Below the pieces are notes generated by a model. It did not search any database. It worked only from the letters and a program-made list of their open reading frames with translations, and was not told the DNA's origin. A stretch of 64,000 nucleotides of DNA. Origin: Juglans regia. Lineage: Eukaryota > Streptophyta > Magnoliopsida > Fagales > Juglandaceae. Below, one piece after another: positions 1-10,789 of this stretch. A program made the translations under genes and the position numbers. The DNA lies in assembly GCF_001411555.2 (NCBI RefSeq), contig NC_049909.1:5525485-5589484 (forward strand), read 5' to 3'. Every line of letters starts with the position of its first letter. Position 1 is the first letter of the stretch.

Positions 1-713
1 TCATAAATATTGTAATACATATTTCCTCACATGAAATCATGATTTTTCATAAATATTTTAATGCATAAGTCTTCACATAAAATCATGCATGATTTTTATA
101 AATTATTTTCATACATAACTCTCACATAAAATCATGACCTCTCATAAATCTTTTAATGATTAACTTCTTTCATAAAATCATGAATTTAATGCAGAAATTT
201 TCACATAAAATCATGAATTTTCATAAATATATCATGATTGGAGTACATAAAAAGGGGCTTCCAACGAAAGGCATACATGCAAAATATTTTTATAAAAGAC
301 ATGTTATTTACCGTACATACGTGTAAGGGTATGATCATGCTACTTACCTTGCAGCGCTAATCCACTATTTTCGACACGTAATCGGTCGCCTAAAAAATAA
401 ACACGTAATTTGCATAAATTTTTAAAAATACTAAAAATAATCTATATTTCCTAAAATCTTCCTAAAAATATACCTAACCGTAAATCCTAAATAAACATGG
501 GTATTTGTGTAATTGAATCAATTAATACCTACTGAAACCTAAAACACAACACTTATAATTTGTAGAGAAATAGAAGGTATCGGGAGAGTGGGAGAGAGGC
601 GTGTGTTTACAGGGGACGAAACTCACTGAGGGGAGGAGCTACACGGCACGACAGCTCAAGCGGCTGGGAGTCAAGGCGACGTGATTGGGTTCCTTTGGGC
701 AGGGTAGTGCAAC

Positions 714-777
<64 letters not shown>

Positions 778-1843
778 CAAGCAGAAAACAACCGAGAGAA
801 AGAGGAGTACGGCGATGGTCGTGGGCTTACCGGGATGGAGTGGGTGCCACTGGGTTGAGCTGGTTAGTGGTCCTTTCTATGCTGGTGGCGACAAGGTGGA
901 GGGGCTGGCGAGGTGCAGTGATTTTTGGCTCACGGTGGGTATAAAAACTCTATTTTGAGTGTGTAAAAACAGAGGAGGTGTTGCGGTTACGCGTTGGTTA
1001 GGCGTTGGGCTGGCGGATTTCGCCGGACGTGGTTGGCTTGGCCGTGGGTGGGTGCTGCGCGTTCCTGGACAAGGAGGCGTTTCTTGGTGGTTGTCGTGTG
1101 GGTGGTCTGGTTTATGGAAGGAGGCCAAGTAATTTTCTGCTTTACGTGGGGCTGGGCAGTGCTAACGCATGGGTTTCCGTCATGCAGGTGGTTTGTGTAG
1201 TGGCTTTCAGTGGTCATCATGGAGGAGGTCTTGGGTGGTCTGCTGGACGAACTGAGGGGAGGTGGTGGAGGTTGTTTTTCCTAGACGTATGTTGCGGGTT
1301 TGAGGGGAGGAGGTTTGTGAAAGGGCGCTCTGTGTGCGAGAGTGCATTTTGACGTTGGGTGGCAGTGGACTATACTTTTATTGCAAGAGGGCTAAACCTA
1401 TTTTATAAACCTAGCTGGTTGAGAGCCAAAAGGAAAGTCCTAGAGATGAGAAACGTGAATGCGGAGGAAATAGTTACGATAAAGCCATGCCTGTAGTGAT
1501 AGACGAACAAGGGGTCTAAACCGTATATACATCTATATATTTATATATGTGATAGAGAACGTTTAAAAATAAATAAATCCTACGGAAAGAGATGTGCATG
1601 ACATGGAGTTTATAGAGGAAATCAGTTAGGGATTTTATTATGAAAAGGAAAGCACAATGGTAATAGTGTTTGGAATCTAACACTCATTAGCTTGGAGAAA
1701 AAATAATAATAATAGAGCCGTAACTCTAGGTTCAATTAAAAAAAATCTATCTGATAAATTCTTTTATGAGTTTTAACTCATTTATTAAACCTAATAAAAT
1801 TATCTATAATTTATCCCTAAAAATATAGGATCGGATCGTTATA
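1..1843 (-). mobile_element. Long LTR-like retrotransposon terminus, leftward, cut by window start
   Basis: Read on the - strand, the sequence begins near 1843 with TATAACGATCCGATCC, a decayed form of the TGTAAC..CCG start seen at 15236. It carries a TATA-like TTTATAAAATAGG (about 1398-1409), then a purine/pyrimidine-rich leader with a dinucleotide run. It ends in AT-rich DNA with repeated CATGATTTT/CATAAATATTTT words at 1-230. The segment CTGCAAGGTAAGTAGCATG (minus, about 330-350) resembles the GAGGTAAGTTAAC region of the long LTR at 15236-19845. No gag or pol reading frame is visible; the short open frames at 877-1352 have no recognisable domain. The assignment to a long Ty3-type LTR is inference, and the right edge has no confirmed target duplication. 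Confidence 0.4.
717..771. repeat. (GA)n microsatellite
   Basis: About 27 uninterrupted GA units. It lies in the leader-like part of the leftward LTR, where the transcribed strand would read (CT)n. Confidence 0.95.
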
Positions 1844-2870
1844 AGGGGCGACTAGTGTAACTTTCCCTCTGGGCGTGACCTTAAGGGCCCCCACTTGCTA
1901 CGGCATGTTCGGTTTGAGTCATAACTATTTACCTCAGGTGGAGCAGCTCGCCACCACAACCCACCAAGGTGCCAGCATGCAAAGGCCCCGAGACTTTGGT
2001 TTATAATTGTTTCAAAAGTTATATTTCCGTAGAAAACAAAATAAAAATTCACTTAAAATACGATAGATTAATCAATCGTATATAAATTAAATGACAAAAT
2101 CTAAGATAAAGAATCTTTTTTATGTAAAAGAATTAAGTTAATTCTTTTATTAAAAAAGTATACAATTATAGAGTTTTGCCTACTGCAATTGGTGTGAGCA
2201 TTTTAAATAATTTTTTTAATATCAATTACTTAAATAGAAAGTCACTAAAAATATATGATCATATAACTGATATAACCAGATTAAAAATTTAAGAACATCT
2301 TTGAAGAGTACACAAATTAAGTACATATTTTTTAGCAAAAGAAGAAGTACATAATTATAAGATATTGCCTTTTGCAATTAGTGTGAAATGTTTTAAATCG
2401 GTTTTTTTGTTATATAAACTACTCACTTAAAATAAGATATATCAATCATATCACTAAAATAATTTAAAAAACTCAAAATAAAGTATATATTTTTTCAGTA
2501 GAAAAATTAAGTACACGTTCTTTTTTCATAATTATAGAATAGAGTTTTGGTACTCATTATTCTCACATATCATATTTATTTTTAATTTTAATTTTATCTA
2601 ATTTTTTTATTTTTTTTTAAATTAATTGAGTTCTTCTACTTATAATCTATACATTACATATTTAGTTCCACATATTTAGTTACATAATTGAACTACTTAT
2701 AATCTTACCTTCCACAATTGTATTATTATATTTTCCAGAGAAAAGTAGTTCAAAATTGTAGCCTCTAATGGTCCCCCGATAAGCATCAACAACATTGTCA
2801 GCTTTACCAACTATAAACTCCCAACGCCCTAAAACTGAGCCCTTTCCAAGAATCAGGAAATGTGGCCAAT
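1844..2870. other. AT-rich DNA without a recognised gene
   Basis: A GC-richer patch at 1845-1995 is followed by about 850 bp of AT-rich DNA. Words such as ATTATAGAGTTTTG and TGCAATTGGTGTGA recur at 2165-2200 and 2355-2390, suggesting decayed repeat copies. No credible coding frame or splice pattern was seen. Confidence 0.5.
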
Positions 2871-2878
2871 GTCCCCAC
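2871..2878. repeat. hAT target-site duplication, left copy
   Basis: GTCCCCAC lies immediately before the element end TAGGGGTG. An identical octamer follows the other end at 7970-7977. Eight-bp duplications are diagnostic for hAT transposition. Confidence 0.95.
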
Positions 2879-3036
2879 TAGGGGTGTAAGGTGGCCGGTC
2901 CAGACCGACCGGTTCGGTCCGAATCGGACCGGACCGAAAAAGAATAGGGTCGGTCCCGGTCTAGAATTGTATAGAAGTTCGGTCTTCGGTCCGATCCCGG
3001 GGTGGAGATTTCTCAGACCGGACGGACCGAATGTTT
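2879..3036. repeat. Left subterminal repeat block of the hAT element
   Basis: This GC-rich block has repeated GGTCC, CGGTC and GACCGG words in both orientations (for example CGGACCGGACCG). It matches in inverted sense the block at 7808-7969. Such arrays bind hAT transposases in known families; binding here is inferred. Confidence 0.8.
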
Positions 3037-3899
3037 TTTTTTTTTTATAAATATATTATTTTATATAATAATTGTAAAATAAATTATATAATTTTCATCT
3101 AACCTATCCCCATATAAAATTTTAAATATGTAATTACAAATTAATATTATATTAATCATATATTATCAATTAACCTATCAATTCGTAATTAACTAATGTG
3201 TGACCACCAACATCTATGAGAGTCTAAGACTATGACCTAAGTTGCAACTTGCAAGTAAATATAAAGCATGTATGGAATAATGGATGTATGGAATCATGGA
3301 TAATTAAAGTATTTATGCTTATTAGTTATTGCTTCATATATGCTTATTAGTTATTGCTTCATATACAAAATATAAAAAATTGTAAATAGCTCATTATAAT
3401 TTATGCATTAACTTAGAACTATCATAAATTATAATACATTAATATACTCTAAGTTAGTAACAAATAATAATTAACATGATCAATATAATTATATAATTAT
3501 AAATTGATAGATATACTAAACACTAAGTTTATAAATAATACTAATATATAACTATACTAATAGACTAATAGTATAATATTAATATTATTATATAGTCTAA
3601 TATATTATATAGCTATATTAAATCACTAAGTTTATAACTATTAACTAATATGAATATATAACTATAGTTTAATATTAAATATAGTTATACTAATACATAA
3701 ATTTATAACTAATATTAAATTACTAATACTAATCACTATAAGTCTATAACTAAATCACTATAGTCTATTAAAAATTTAAATGTATTACAAATTTAAAAAT
3801 ATATATAAATTATAATTATCAATTTTTCAAACCATAAAAAAATTTTTAATTATCATTTAAAAAAAAATCACATTTGATGATTTGAGGGAGTCCCAACTC

Positions 3900-4215
3900 C
3901 AAGTTCCAAACGGTGTCGTTTCCATAAATCTTAAATCTAAAATTTGTATCTCACTCAGACACTCTCTCAGACTCTCAATCCCGACTCCCTCCCTCGTCTC
4001 TGTCTCTGCCTCCCTCGTCTCTGTCTCTACCTCGTCTCTATCTCTGTCTCGTCTCTGCCTCGTCTCTCGTCTCGTCTCTGCCTCCCTCCCTCGTCTCGTC
4101 TCGCCTCTCTCTCGTCTCTGTCTCTCTCGTCCCTCGTCTCGCCTCTCTCTCGCCCTCGTCTCGCCCTCGTCTCGCCTCTCTCTCGCCCTCGTCTTGCCTC
4201 TCTCAGCCACGCACA
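3900..4215 (+). repeat. CT-rich low-complexity tract (CTCGTCTCTGTCTC type)
   Basis: A degenerate array of CTCGTCTCTG / CTCTGTCTC words sits in the probable 5' leader of the hAT transposase. Both strands look open only because the composition excludes stop codons (Ser/Leu/Arg-rich on +, Arg/Glu-rich on -). It ends near a possible splice donor CCAG|GTAGATGG at 4310-4318. Confidence 0.75.
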
Positions 4216-4369
4216 GACGGCAGACCCAGTCACCCACGGCCACGCACAGACCCAGTCACCCACAGGCCACGACCACTCATAGACCCACAGTCCACCCAGT
4301 CACCCGTACCAGGTAGATGGTTTTATTGGAGTTTTTTAATCCGAAATTTATTCATTTTGTGATTGTAAT

Positions 4370-4600
4370 TTGTGTTTGTGAATTGTGATTAAGTTTATGT
4401 TATTAGGGTTTTATGAATTGTGAATTGTGATTGGGTTTGTGTTATTAGGGTTTTGTGAATTGTGAATTGTGATTAGGTTTGTGAATTGTGAATTGTGATT
4501 AGGTTTGTGTTATTAGGGTTTTGTGAATTGTGAATTGTGAATTGTGATTGGGTTTGTGAATTGGGAATTGTGATTAGGTTTATGTTATTAGGGTTTTGAG
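4370..4600 (+). repeat. Tandem repeat containing TTATTAGGGTTTTG motifs
   Basis: GTGAATTGTGATT words (about 13 bp) alternate with GGTTTGTGTTATTAGGGTTTT. The TTAGGGTTTT core resembles the plant telomere unit and the telo-box promoter motif, but the spacing is irregular. It lies in a likely 5' leader intron upstream of the transposase start. Confidence 0.8.
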
Positions 4601-4717
4601 ACTACTATTTTTTCAAATATTGTTAATCTTGATCAATGACTAAACCCAATGTTTTTTCAAATATTGTTAATGTTTGCATTTTTAATTAGTATTTAATTCT
4701 CGTTCTTTCTTTTCTAG

Positions 4718-7107
4718 ATGGACTATATTCCAGAATTGATTTCACAAGATTCTGCTACAGATGATGTAGAGTCAACACAGCCTACACATGGGCAAGGCAT
4801 TCCTCCACTCCCACCCAATGTAAGTGCTAATACTAAACCGAGTGGTAGACATAGGTCAATGGTTTGGGATCATTTTACAATAATACCAAAAGGTGATCCA
4901 ACTAAACCTAGGGCTGCATATAATTACTGTGGTGCTTCGTATGCATGTGATACGAAGACCAACGGTACAAAGTCCATGAAGTATCACATTGAAAAACAAT
5001 GTAAGAAATATCCATTGAATTTGAGACAGACGGATAAGTCTCAAACTACTCTCGGTTGGAAGGCGGGTATAGGAAGTGATAGTGGGGGATTTGTGCCCAT
5101 ATCATTTAGTGTTGAAGCTTGCAGACAAGCCTTAGCAGAAATTATTATTCTTGATGAGTTACCCTTTAGGTTTGTTAAAGGAGAGGGTTTCAAGAAATTT
5201 ATGTTCATTGTTTGCCCTAAGTGGGTAGGGATTCCATCTCGTGTTACGGTTGCAAAAGATTGCTTTAGTGTGTATATAAGGGAAAAAAATAAGTTAAGAA
5301 GTGCTCTTCAAGGGCAACGATTTTTCCTCACTACTGATACATGGACATCCGTGCAAAACCTCAATTATATGTGTCTCACGGCACACTTTATTGATGATAA
5401 TTGAAAACTACACAAAAGAATTCTTTCTTTTTGTTTGGTTGAGAATCACAAGGGTGATAAACTTGGTAGGGCCATAGAGATGTGCTTGCATGATTGGGGG
5501 AGACCGAAAGTACTTGCAATCACACTTGATAATGCAAGTTCTAATAACAGAGCAGTTTCTTATTTGAAGAAAAAAACCAAGTATATGAAGGACACTGTTT
5601 TGGAACATGAATTCTTGCATGTTCGATGTTGTGCCCACATCCTAAACTTAATTGTCCATGAGGGGTTGAGGGAATTTGATGAGTCTATTGTGAAGGTGAG
5701 ATGTGTTGTGAAATATATTAAGTCTTCACCTCAAAGGTGGAATACATTTAAGAAATGTATTGGGTTGGAAGAAATTGCAAGCAAAAGTGGCATTTGTTTA
5801 GATGTACCGACTAGGTGGAACTCCACCTATCTTATGTTGGAAGGGGTTTTAAAATTTCGAAAAGCTTTTGAAAGGTTGGAAGAAGAAGATTCGGAGTTTC
5901 TTAATAGTGTTGGAGACAATGATAACGATGATGATGAAATTGATGATCTCAATAATAGGAGAACATCAAAGAAGTTAGGGCCTCCCAATAATAACGATTG
6001 AGATAAGGTAAAGTTGTTTGTAAGGTTTCTTGAACTATTTCATGATGCAACTTTATCTTTTTCGGGAAATGAATATGTAACTTGCAACTCCTTTTTTCTG
6101 GAGTTAGTTAAAATATCCGATGCAATTGATGTGGAGTGTGAAATAGGAAGTCCCGTAGTGGGATTAATGGCCACAAATATGAAGAAAAAATTTGACAAAT
6201 ATTGGGGCGACTTAGATAATATGAATATGTTGTTGTTTGTTGGGATTATTCTTGATCCTCGGTATAAGATGCGATATTTTGACTTTGCATTGGAATGCAT
6301 GTATGCCAATGATCCCACAAAAGCTGTTAATTTAAGTTGGAAGGTTAAAAATGCATTAATCCGCATGTATGAGGCATACGCTGATAATGAGGGAGGCAAC
6401 AGTTCTGATCTACAATAGCAGAGCACAAGTCCTCCACGTGAAGAAGTAAATTCTACAAATGGTAGTGGACCTAGTGGTAGTGGTAGAGTTGATAGGACGG
6501 CAGAAAGAATGGTCATATTCAAGCAACGGTTACAGTCAGAAAACACTTTGGGGAGCAAGAATGAGGTTGATAGATACCTAACTGAAAGTTGTGAGGAGAC
6601 ATTCCCAAGTTTTGACATTCTTATTTGGTGGAGGGTTAATTCAGTTAGATATCATGTACTTTTAAAAGTTGCACGAGATGTATTCGCAATACCAGTATCT
6701 ACAGTGGCCTCTGAATCTACATTTAGCACGGCGGGTCGTGTCCTTGATCATTTTCAAAGTAGTTTATCTCCGATGATGGTTGAGGCTCTAATTTGTACAC
6801 AGAATTGGCTTCGTTCTTCTTCTACTCCAATCAACCTTAGGACTTTAATGAATGAGGTGGATGATTTTGAAAGGCAATTGGGTATGTTTCTTACTTACTT
6901 CATTGGCATAACTTTTTTTTTTTATAAGTATTTCATTTTATAACTTTTTTTTATAAGTGCTTCATTTTATAACTTTTATGATCTATAATACTATATGTTA
7001 TGAAAATTTATATAATTTGTTTGTTTCTTTATTGTATAGAACTTGTTCGGGACGGTGACAATTCTATGGAGACTTCAAATACAATGTCTACAACCAATGC
7101 AAGTTGA
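4718..7107 (+). pseudogene. hAT transposase, BED-finger RICESLEEPER-like, three nonsense mutations
   Basis: One reading frame runs from ATG 4718 (directly after acceptor TTTTCTAG) to 6881. A GT-AG intron (6882-7039) and a short last exon (7040-7107, TGA) follow, giving 744 codons. In-frame stops occur at 5402 (TGA), 5999 (TGA) and 6416 (TAG); family context suggests TGG, TGG and CAG originally, all transitions. There are no frameshifts. The BED zinc finger lies around residues 45-99: C71, H90 and C95 remain, but Tyr68 replaces the first Cys. Likely catalytic residues remain: D207 (TTDTWTS), D271 (TLDNASSNN) and E666 (VASESTFST). The C-terminal hAT dimerisation region around 650-710 is recognisable. 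The protein would have cut and rejoined the element ends in the nucleus. It is dead as a single-protein source. Confidence 0.9.
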
Positions 7108-7807
7108 TTAGGTGAATTGTATTTTAGCTTGTTAGTTTTCAATTTTCACTTTTGCTATTTGCTAATAATTCCTTTGTTTACACTTTACAGCGTATTGTGA
7201 AAACTAAAAAGTGAAAAGTATGCCAAGCCAAAAGATGGAGGAAGCTAGGACTTAGGAGCTGTCAGGAGAATAATTGTATAATTTGCATTGATGTATTGTA
7301 ATTTGTATTTAAAGATTTTAATTTTTCAGTTATTTGGGACTTGTATAATTTTTAGCTTTTATTATCTATGCTTGGGAATGGTTTTTTTTTTTCTTTCTTC
7401 CTTTTAGAAACCAAATTTGCTTGAGAATGTTTTTTCAACTTTCTTTTATTATCTAGTATAATTTTTAGTTTTAACCTTGTTTAAATTGTTTGGATGGATT
7501 AGTAGGAAGAAAATCAAGTGTTTATTCCTTTTTTGAAGTTTTTGATGGATATAGATAAAATTTATTTTTTGTAGTAAAACTTTTTATTTAAATTTATTCA
7601 CTATAATTTAGTTAGCATATTGCTTTGTAATTTATTTTTTTTTAGACTATCGGTGAATAGTTTTGTAATTTGCATTTTTTTATAAGCATTTTGTGGGTGG
7701 CTTTATATGTTGTATTTTTTTCTTCAAATTGGATAAAATGTTAGTGGATTTTACTAGTGGGCCGAAAAAGCAGAAGAATAAAATTGGGCTATTGGCCCAT
7801 CTAAATT

Positions 7808-7969
7808 CGGTTGGACCGAATAGGCCGGACCGGACCGAATTGGACTGGTCCGGACCGGTCCTTATGCTATTCGGTCCGGTCCAGGGTGAGAAAACCCTGG
7901 ACCGAATTGGTCCGGTCCGGTCCACAAAACCTCCTCGAGACCGACCGGACCAGACCGAATTCACCCCTA
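7808..7969. repeat. Right subterminal repeat block of the hAT element
   Basis: Inverted counterpart of the left block, with clustered CGGACCGG, GGTCCGGTCC and GACCGACCGGACC words. It ends in CACCCCTA at 7969. Confidence 0.8.
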
Positions 7970-7977
7970 GTCCCCAC
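7970..7977. repeat. hAT target-site duplication, right copy
   Basis: GTCCCCAC, identical to 2871-2878. Confidence 0.95.
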
Positions 7978-8051
7978 CACCGAGAAAGAAAGGAAAAAAA
8001 ATAGTAAAGAAAAAGTGGATATAATCTTCACTTGTCACGCTTCAGGAATTT

Positions 8052-8927
8052 AAGTGGAGATTTGAATAGTGAGTTGGGATAAAATAAATTGAAATAAAAG
8101 TTAAATAAAATATTATTAGAATAATAATTTTTAATATTATTATTGTAAGAGGATTTTTTTCCACTTCATAAGCCCAATGGGCGTTCGGCCGAGAGTAATG
8201 AATTTCATCCTAATATTCGGCCTGAAGGTCCAAACTAGTTCACGAAGTAAGTCACCAGTAAGGGAAGACAAACAATGATGACTGATGGGACGGACAGACC
8301 TGACATCGCTCAGCCGCACCCCACTCATGGGGACTCGTACAAGGCATAGCGGGAAAGATGAATGACCTTTGATCTTCTGTCAAGGGAACATCGACGGACT
8401 ACCAAAGATACTAGCAAGGTAAGACAAATCGGAGAACCACACCGCATTAATGGCACCACTATCCTACCTACACGTCACATTAATAACGTCGTCGCAGAGG
8501 CACGTCGTATTAAAAGACTCTAACAAAAGGAATAGTAAAAAGGGCACAGACTCTATGGGGTTTGATATGATCTGTCCCCCCAAGACTCTAGGTATAAATA
8601 GCAACTTCCAAGTACGAGAAAAACTCTATAATCCCTAGACTCCCTCATTATTTCCAAACTTTCAAAAGAGTCTACTAATTTTGGTATCGAAAACTCTCCA
8701 ACTCCAAGGTCATCTCTCAGTTTCTTTCTTCTCTATTTTAGTTCTGAATACCTAAGTTGCTGAAATATGGCCTAAAGATATACGAAACACGATGTTAACA
8801 ATTATTGTTTTGGAATTTGAAAAAGTTTAATTATTTTTTGTATTTTATATTAAAAATTTAAAAAAATTATAATAATTAAATGAGATAAAATAAATTAAAA
8901 TTTTTTTTTATCCAAACCTCCCTATTG
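8052..8927. mobile_element. MITE of the GATGAGATGAG-type family, interrupted by a solo LTR
   Basis: The left part (8052-8143) has GGGATAAAATAAATTGAAATA and AATAAAATATTATTAGAATA. The right part (8806-8927) has TGTTTTGGAATTTGAAAAAG and AATGAGATAAAATAAATTAAA, ending in ATCCAAACC. Together they match the order seen in uninterrupted copies such as 55818-56045. The break is the solo LTR at 8144-8800. Confidence 0.7.
8144..8800 (+). mobile_element. Solo LTR (657 bp), target duplication ATTAT
   Basis: It begins TGTAAGAGG and ends GTTAACA. ATTAT precedes (8139-8143) and follows (8801-8805) it. It carries a TATA-like TATAAATAG at about 8592-8600, the expected U3 promoter, in + orientation. No internal region exists, so this is probably the residue of LTR-LTR recombination. 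Insertion into a MITE gives independent support for both edges. Confidence 0.85.
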
Positions 8928-9289
8928 ATCGAATAAATTACATGAACAAAGCTTAGCAGAGAGATGTGCCTGGCTCCCATTATTTCCCAATTTAAATCCA
9001 TTTGTGGGTGTCAGAAATGGGAACTGGGAAAGGTGGAGATTGGAGAAGAGAAAAAGAGGGTTGGAAAAGGGACTAGTGATTAATACATTACCTTTCTTTC
9101 TGTTTTCCTTTTTTTTTTTTTTGAAAGATAAAGATAATCATTATATTATTCACATGGCTTTCCTTCAGCCATTACAAGTGACCTAACACAGTCAGCCACA
9201 CAATCTAGATCAATGTGTTCCTGGTCTAAAAGCACTGCTATCCTTGCCAGTTGGTGAGCTGAACCATTCAATTCCCTCTTTACAACTTA

Positions 9290-10614
9290 GGGTACGTTTG
9301 GACAGTAACAATATTTGGAAAGTGTTGAAAATATTTATAAATAATTATGAGTAAAAATTAGAGTAAATTTATGAATCCTATTGAGAGTATTTTAAGTTAT
9401 TTGGATATGTAAAATATGTTGAATTATTGACTTTTAGATAAGTAATTGAAAAATATATGGGTTTCATAAATATTATAGTGATTTTATTTTTAGTAATAAA
9501 TATTATAGTGATTTTATATATAGTAATTTTTTAATATTAATAAATATTGTAGTGATTTTATTTTATTTTTATATATAATAATGATAAATATTATAATGAT
9601 TTTATTTTTAATTTATAAATAATAGTGATAAATATTATAATGATTTTATTTTCATATATATAATAGTGATAAATATTATAGTAATGTTATTTTTTATATA
9701 TATTATAGTGATTTTATTTTTTATTTATATATAATAGTAATAAATATTATAGTGATTTTATTTTTTATTTATATATTATAGTGATTTTATTTTTTTATTT
9801 ATATATAATAGTGATTTTATTTTTTATTTATATATAATAGTGATAAATAGTGATTTTATATTTTATATTTATATATAATAGTGATTTTATTTTTTATTTA
9901 TATATAATAGTGACAAATATTATAGTGATTTTATTTTTTATTTATATATTGTAGTGATTTTATTTTTTATTATATATGATAGTGATTTTATTTTTTATTT
10001 ATATATAATAGTGATAAATATTATAGTGATTTTATCTTTTATTTATATATAATAGTTATAAATAGTGATTTTATCTTTTATTTATATATAATAGTTATAA
10101 ATAGTGATTTTATTTTTTATTTATATATTATAGTGATTTTATTTTTTATTATATATTATAGTGATTTTATTTTTTATTTATATATTATAGTGATTTTATT
10201 TTTTATTTAAATATTATAGTGATTTTATTTTTTATTTATATATTATATTGATTTTATTTTTTATTTATATATTATAGTGATTTTATTTTTTATTTAAATA
10301 TTATAGTGATTTTATTTTTTATTTATATATTATATTGATTTTATTTTTTATTTATATATAATAGTGATAAATATTATAGTGATTTTTTTATTTATTTATA
10401 TATTATTGTGATTTTATTTTTTATTTATATATAATAGTGATAAATATTATAGTGATTTTATTTTTTATTTATATATTATATTGATAAATATTATAGTGAT
10501 TTTTTGAAAGATTTTGATACAAAGATGGTTCATTGCGTTTGGCATATGGAGTATTTCTAATAATACGAGAATACTTTAAAAGTGTTGAGATATGTTAGCT
10601 ACCAAAACGCAGCC
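9290..10614. mobile_element. Tourist-like (PIF/Harbinger) element carrying a minisatellite
   Basis: The left end GGGTACGTTTGG and the inverted right end GGCTGCGTTTTGG form imperfect terminal repeats, with further similarity over about 50 bp (AAGTGTTGAAAATATTT versus CAACACTTTTAAAGTAT inverted). TTA flanks both sides (9287-9289, 10615-10617), the PIF/Harbinger-type duplication. The host LINE frame continues across the site, confirming the edges. Most of the 1,325 bp is a tandem array, so the original MITE was probably only about 300 bp. Confidence 0.82.
9470..10505 (+). repeat. AT-rich minisatellite, about 1 kb
   Basis: Dozens of variants of TATAGTGATTTTATTTTT plus TTATATATAATAGTGATAAA are arranged in higher-order groups of roughly 25-50 bp. 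The array is confined to the interior of the Tourist-like element. Confidence 0.92.
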
Positions 10615-10789
10615 TTAATCATCCAAGAGTAGTTGCCAAGGAGAGTTTTGATATCCCAACATAAGCCACGGAGCTTCCCCTCTACAACCTCCAAAGTTGA
10701 AACAGCCTGAACAACTTGACTGGAGTCACCTTCATATATCAGATAATCCGACCAAGATCTTGACAGAACATTATAGCATCGATTAAGCC

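Larger units (their letters stand above)
2879..7969 (+). mobile_element. Complete hAT-superfamily DNA transposon (5,091 bp)
   Basis: The ends are TAGGGGTG (2879) and CACCCCTA (7969), bounded by a perfect 8-bp duplication GTCCCCAC. Both ends hold GC-rich subterminal blocks with many CGGTCCGGTCC-type words, presumably transposase binding sites as in other hAT elements. Inside, in order, are: AT-rich DNA (3037-3856) with a short direct repeat near 3318-3363, a CT-rich tract (3900-4215), TTATTAGGGTTTTG tandem repeats (4370-4600), a transposase frame (4718-7107) and an AT-rich 3' part (7108-7800). All structural parts of an autonomous element are present, but the transposase has three nonsense codons, so the copy should be immobile unless helped in trans. 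Confidence 0.93.

Noticed and set aside
877..1352. Short open frames on both strands near the left edge
   Set aside because: No domain, splice or codon support; they sit inside the LTR-like leader.
3857..4316. Long overlapping open frames on both strands (Arg/Glu-rich and Ser/Leu-rich)
   Set aside because: They arise from the CT-rich low-complexity tract, are open on both strands and have no domain.
4370..4600. Interstitial telomere
   Set aside because: The motif is TTATTAGGGTTTTG mixed with GTGAATTGTG words, not a run of TTTAGGG.
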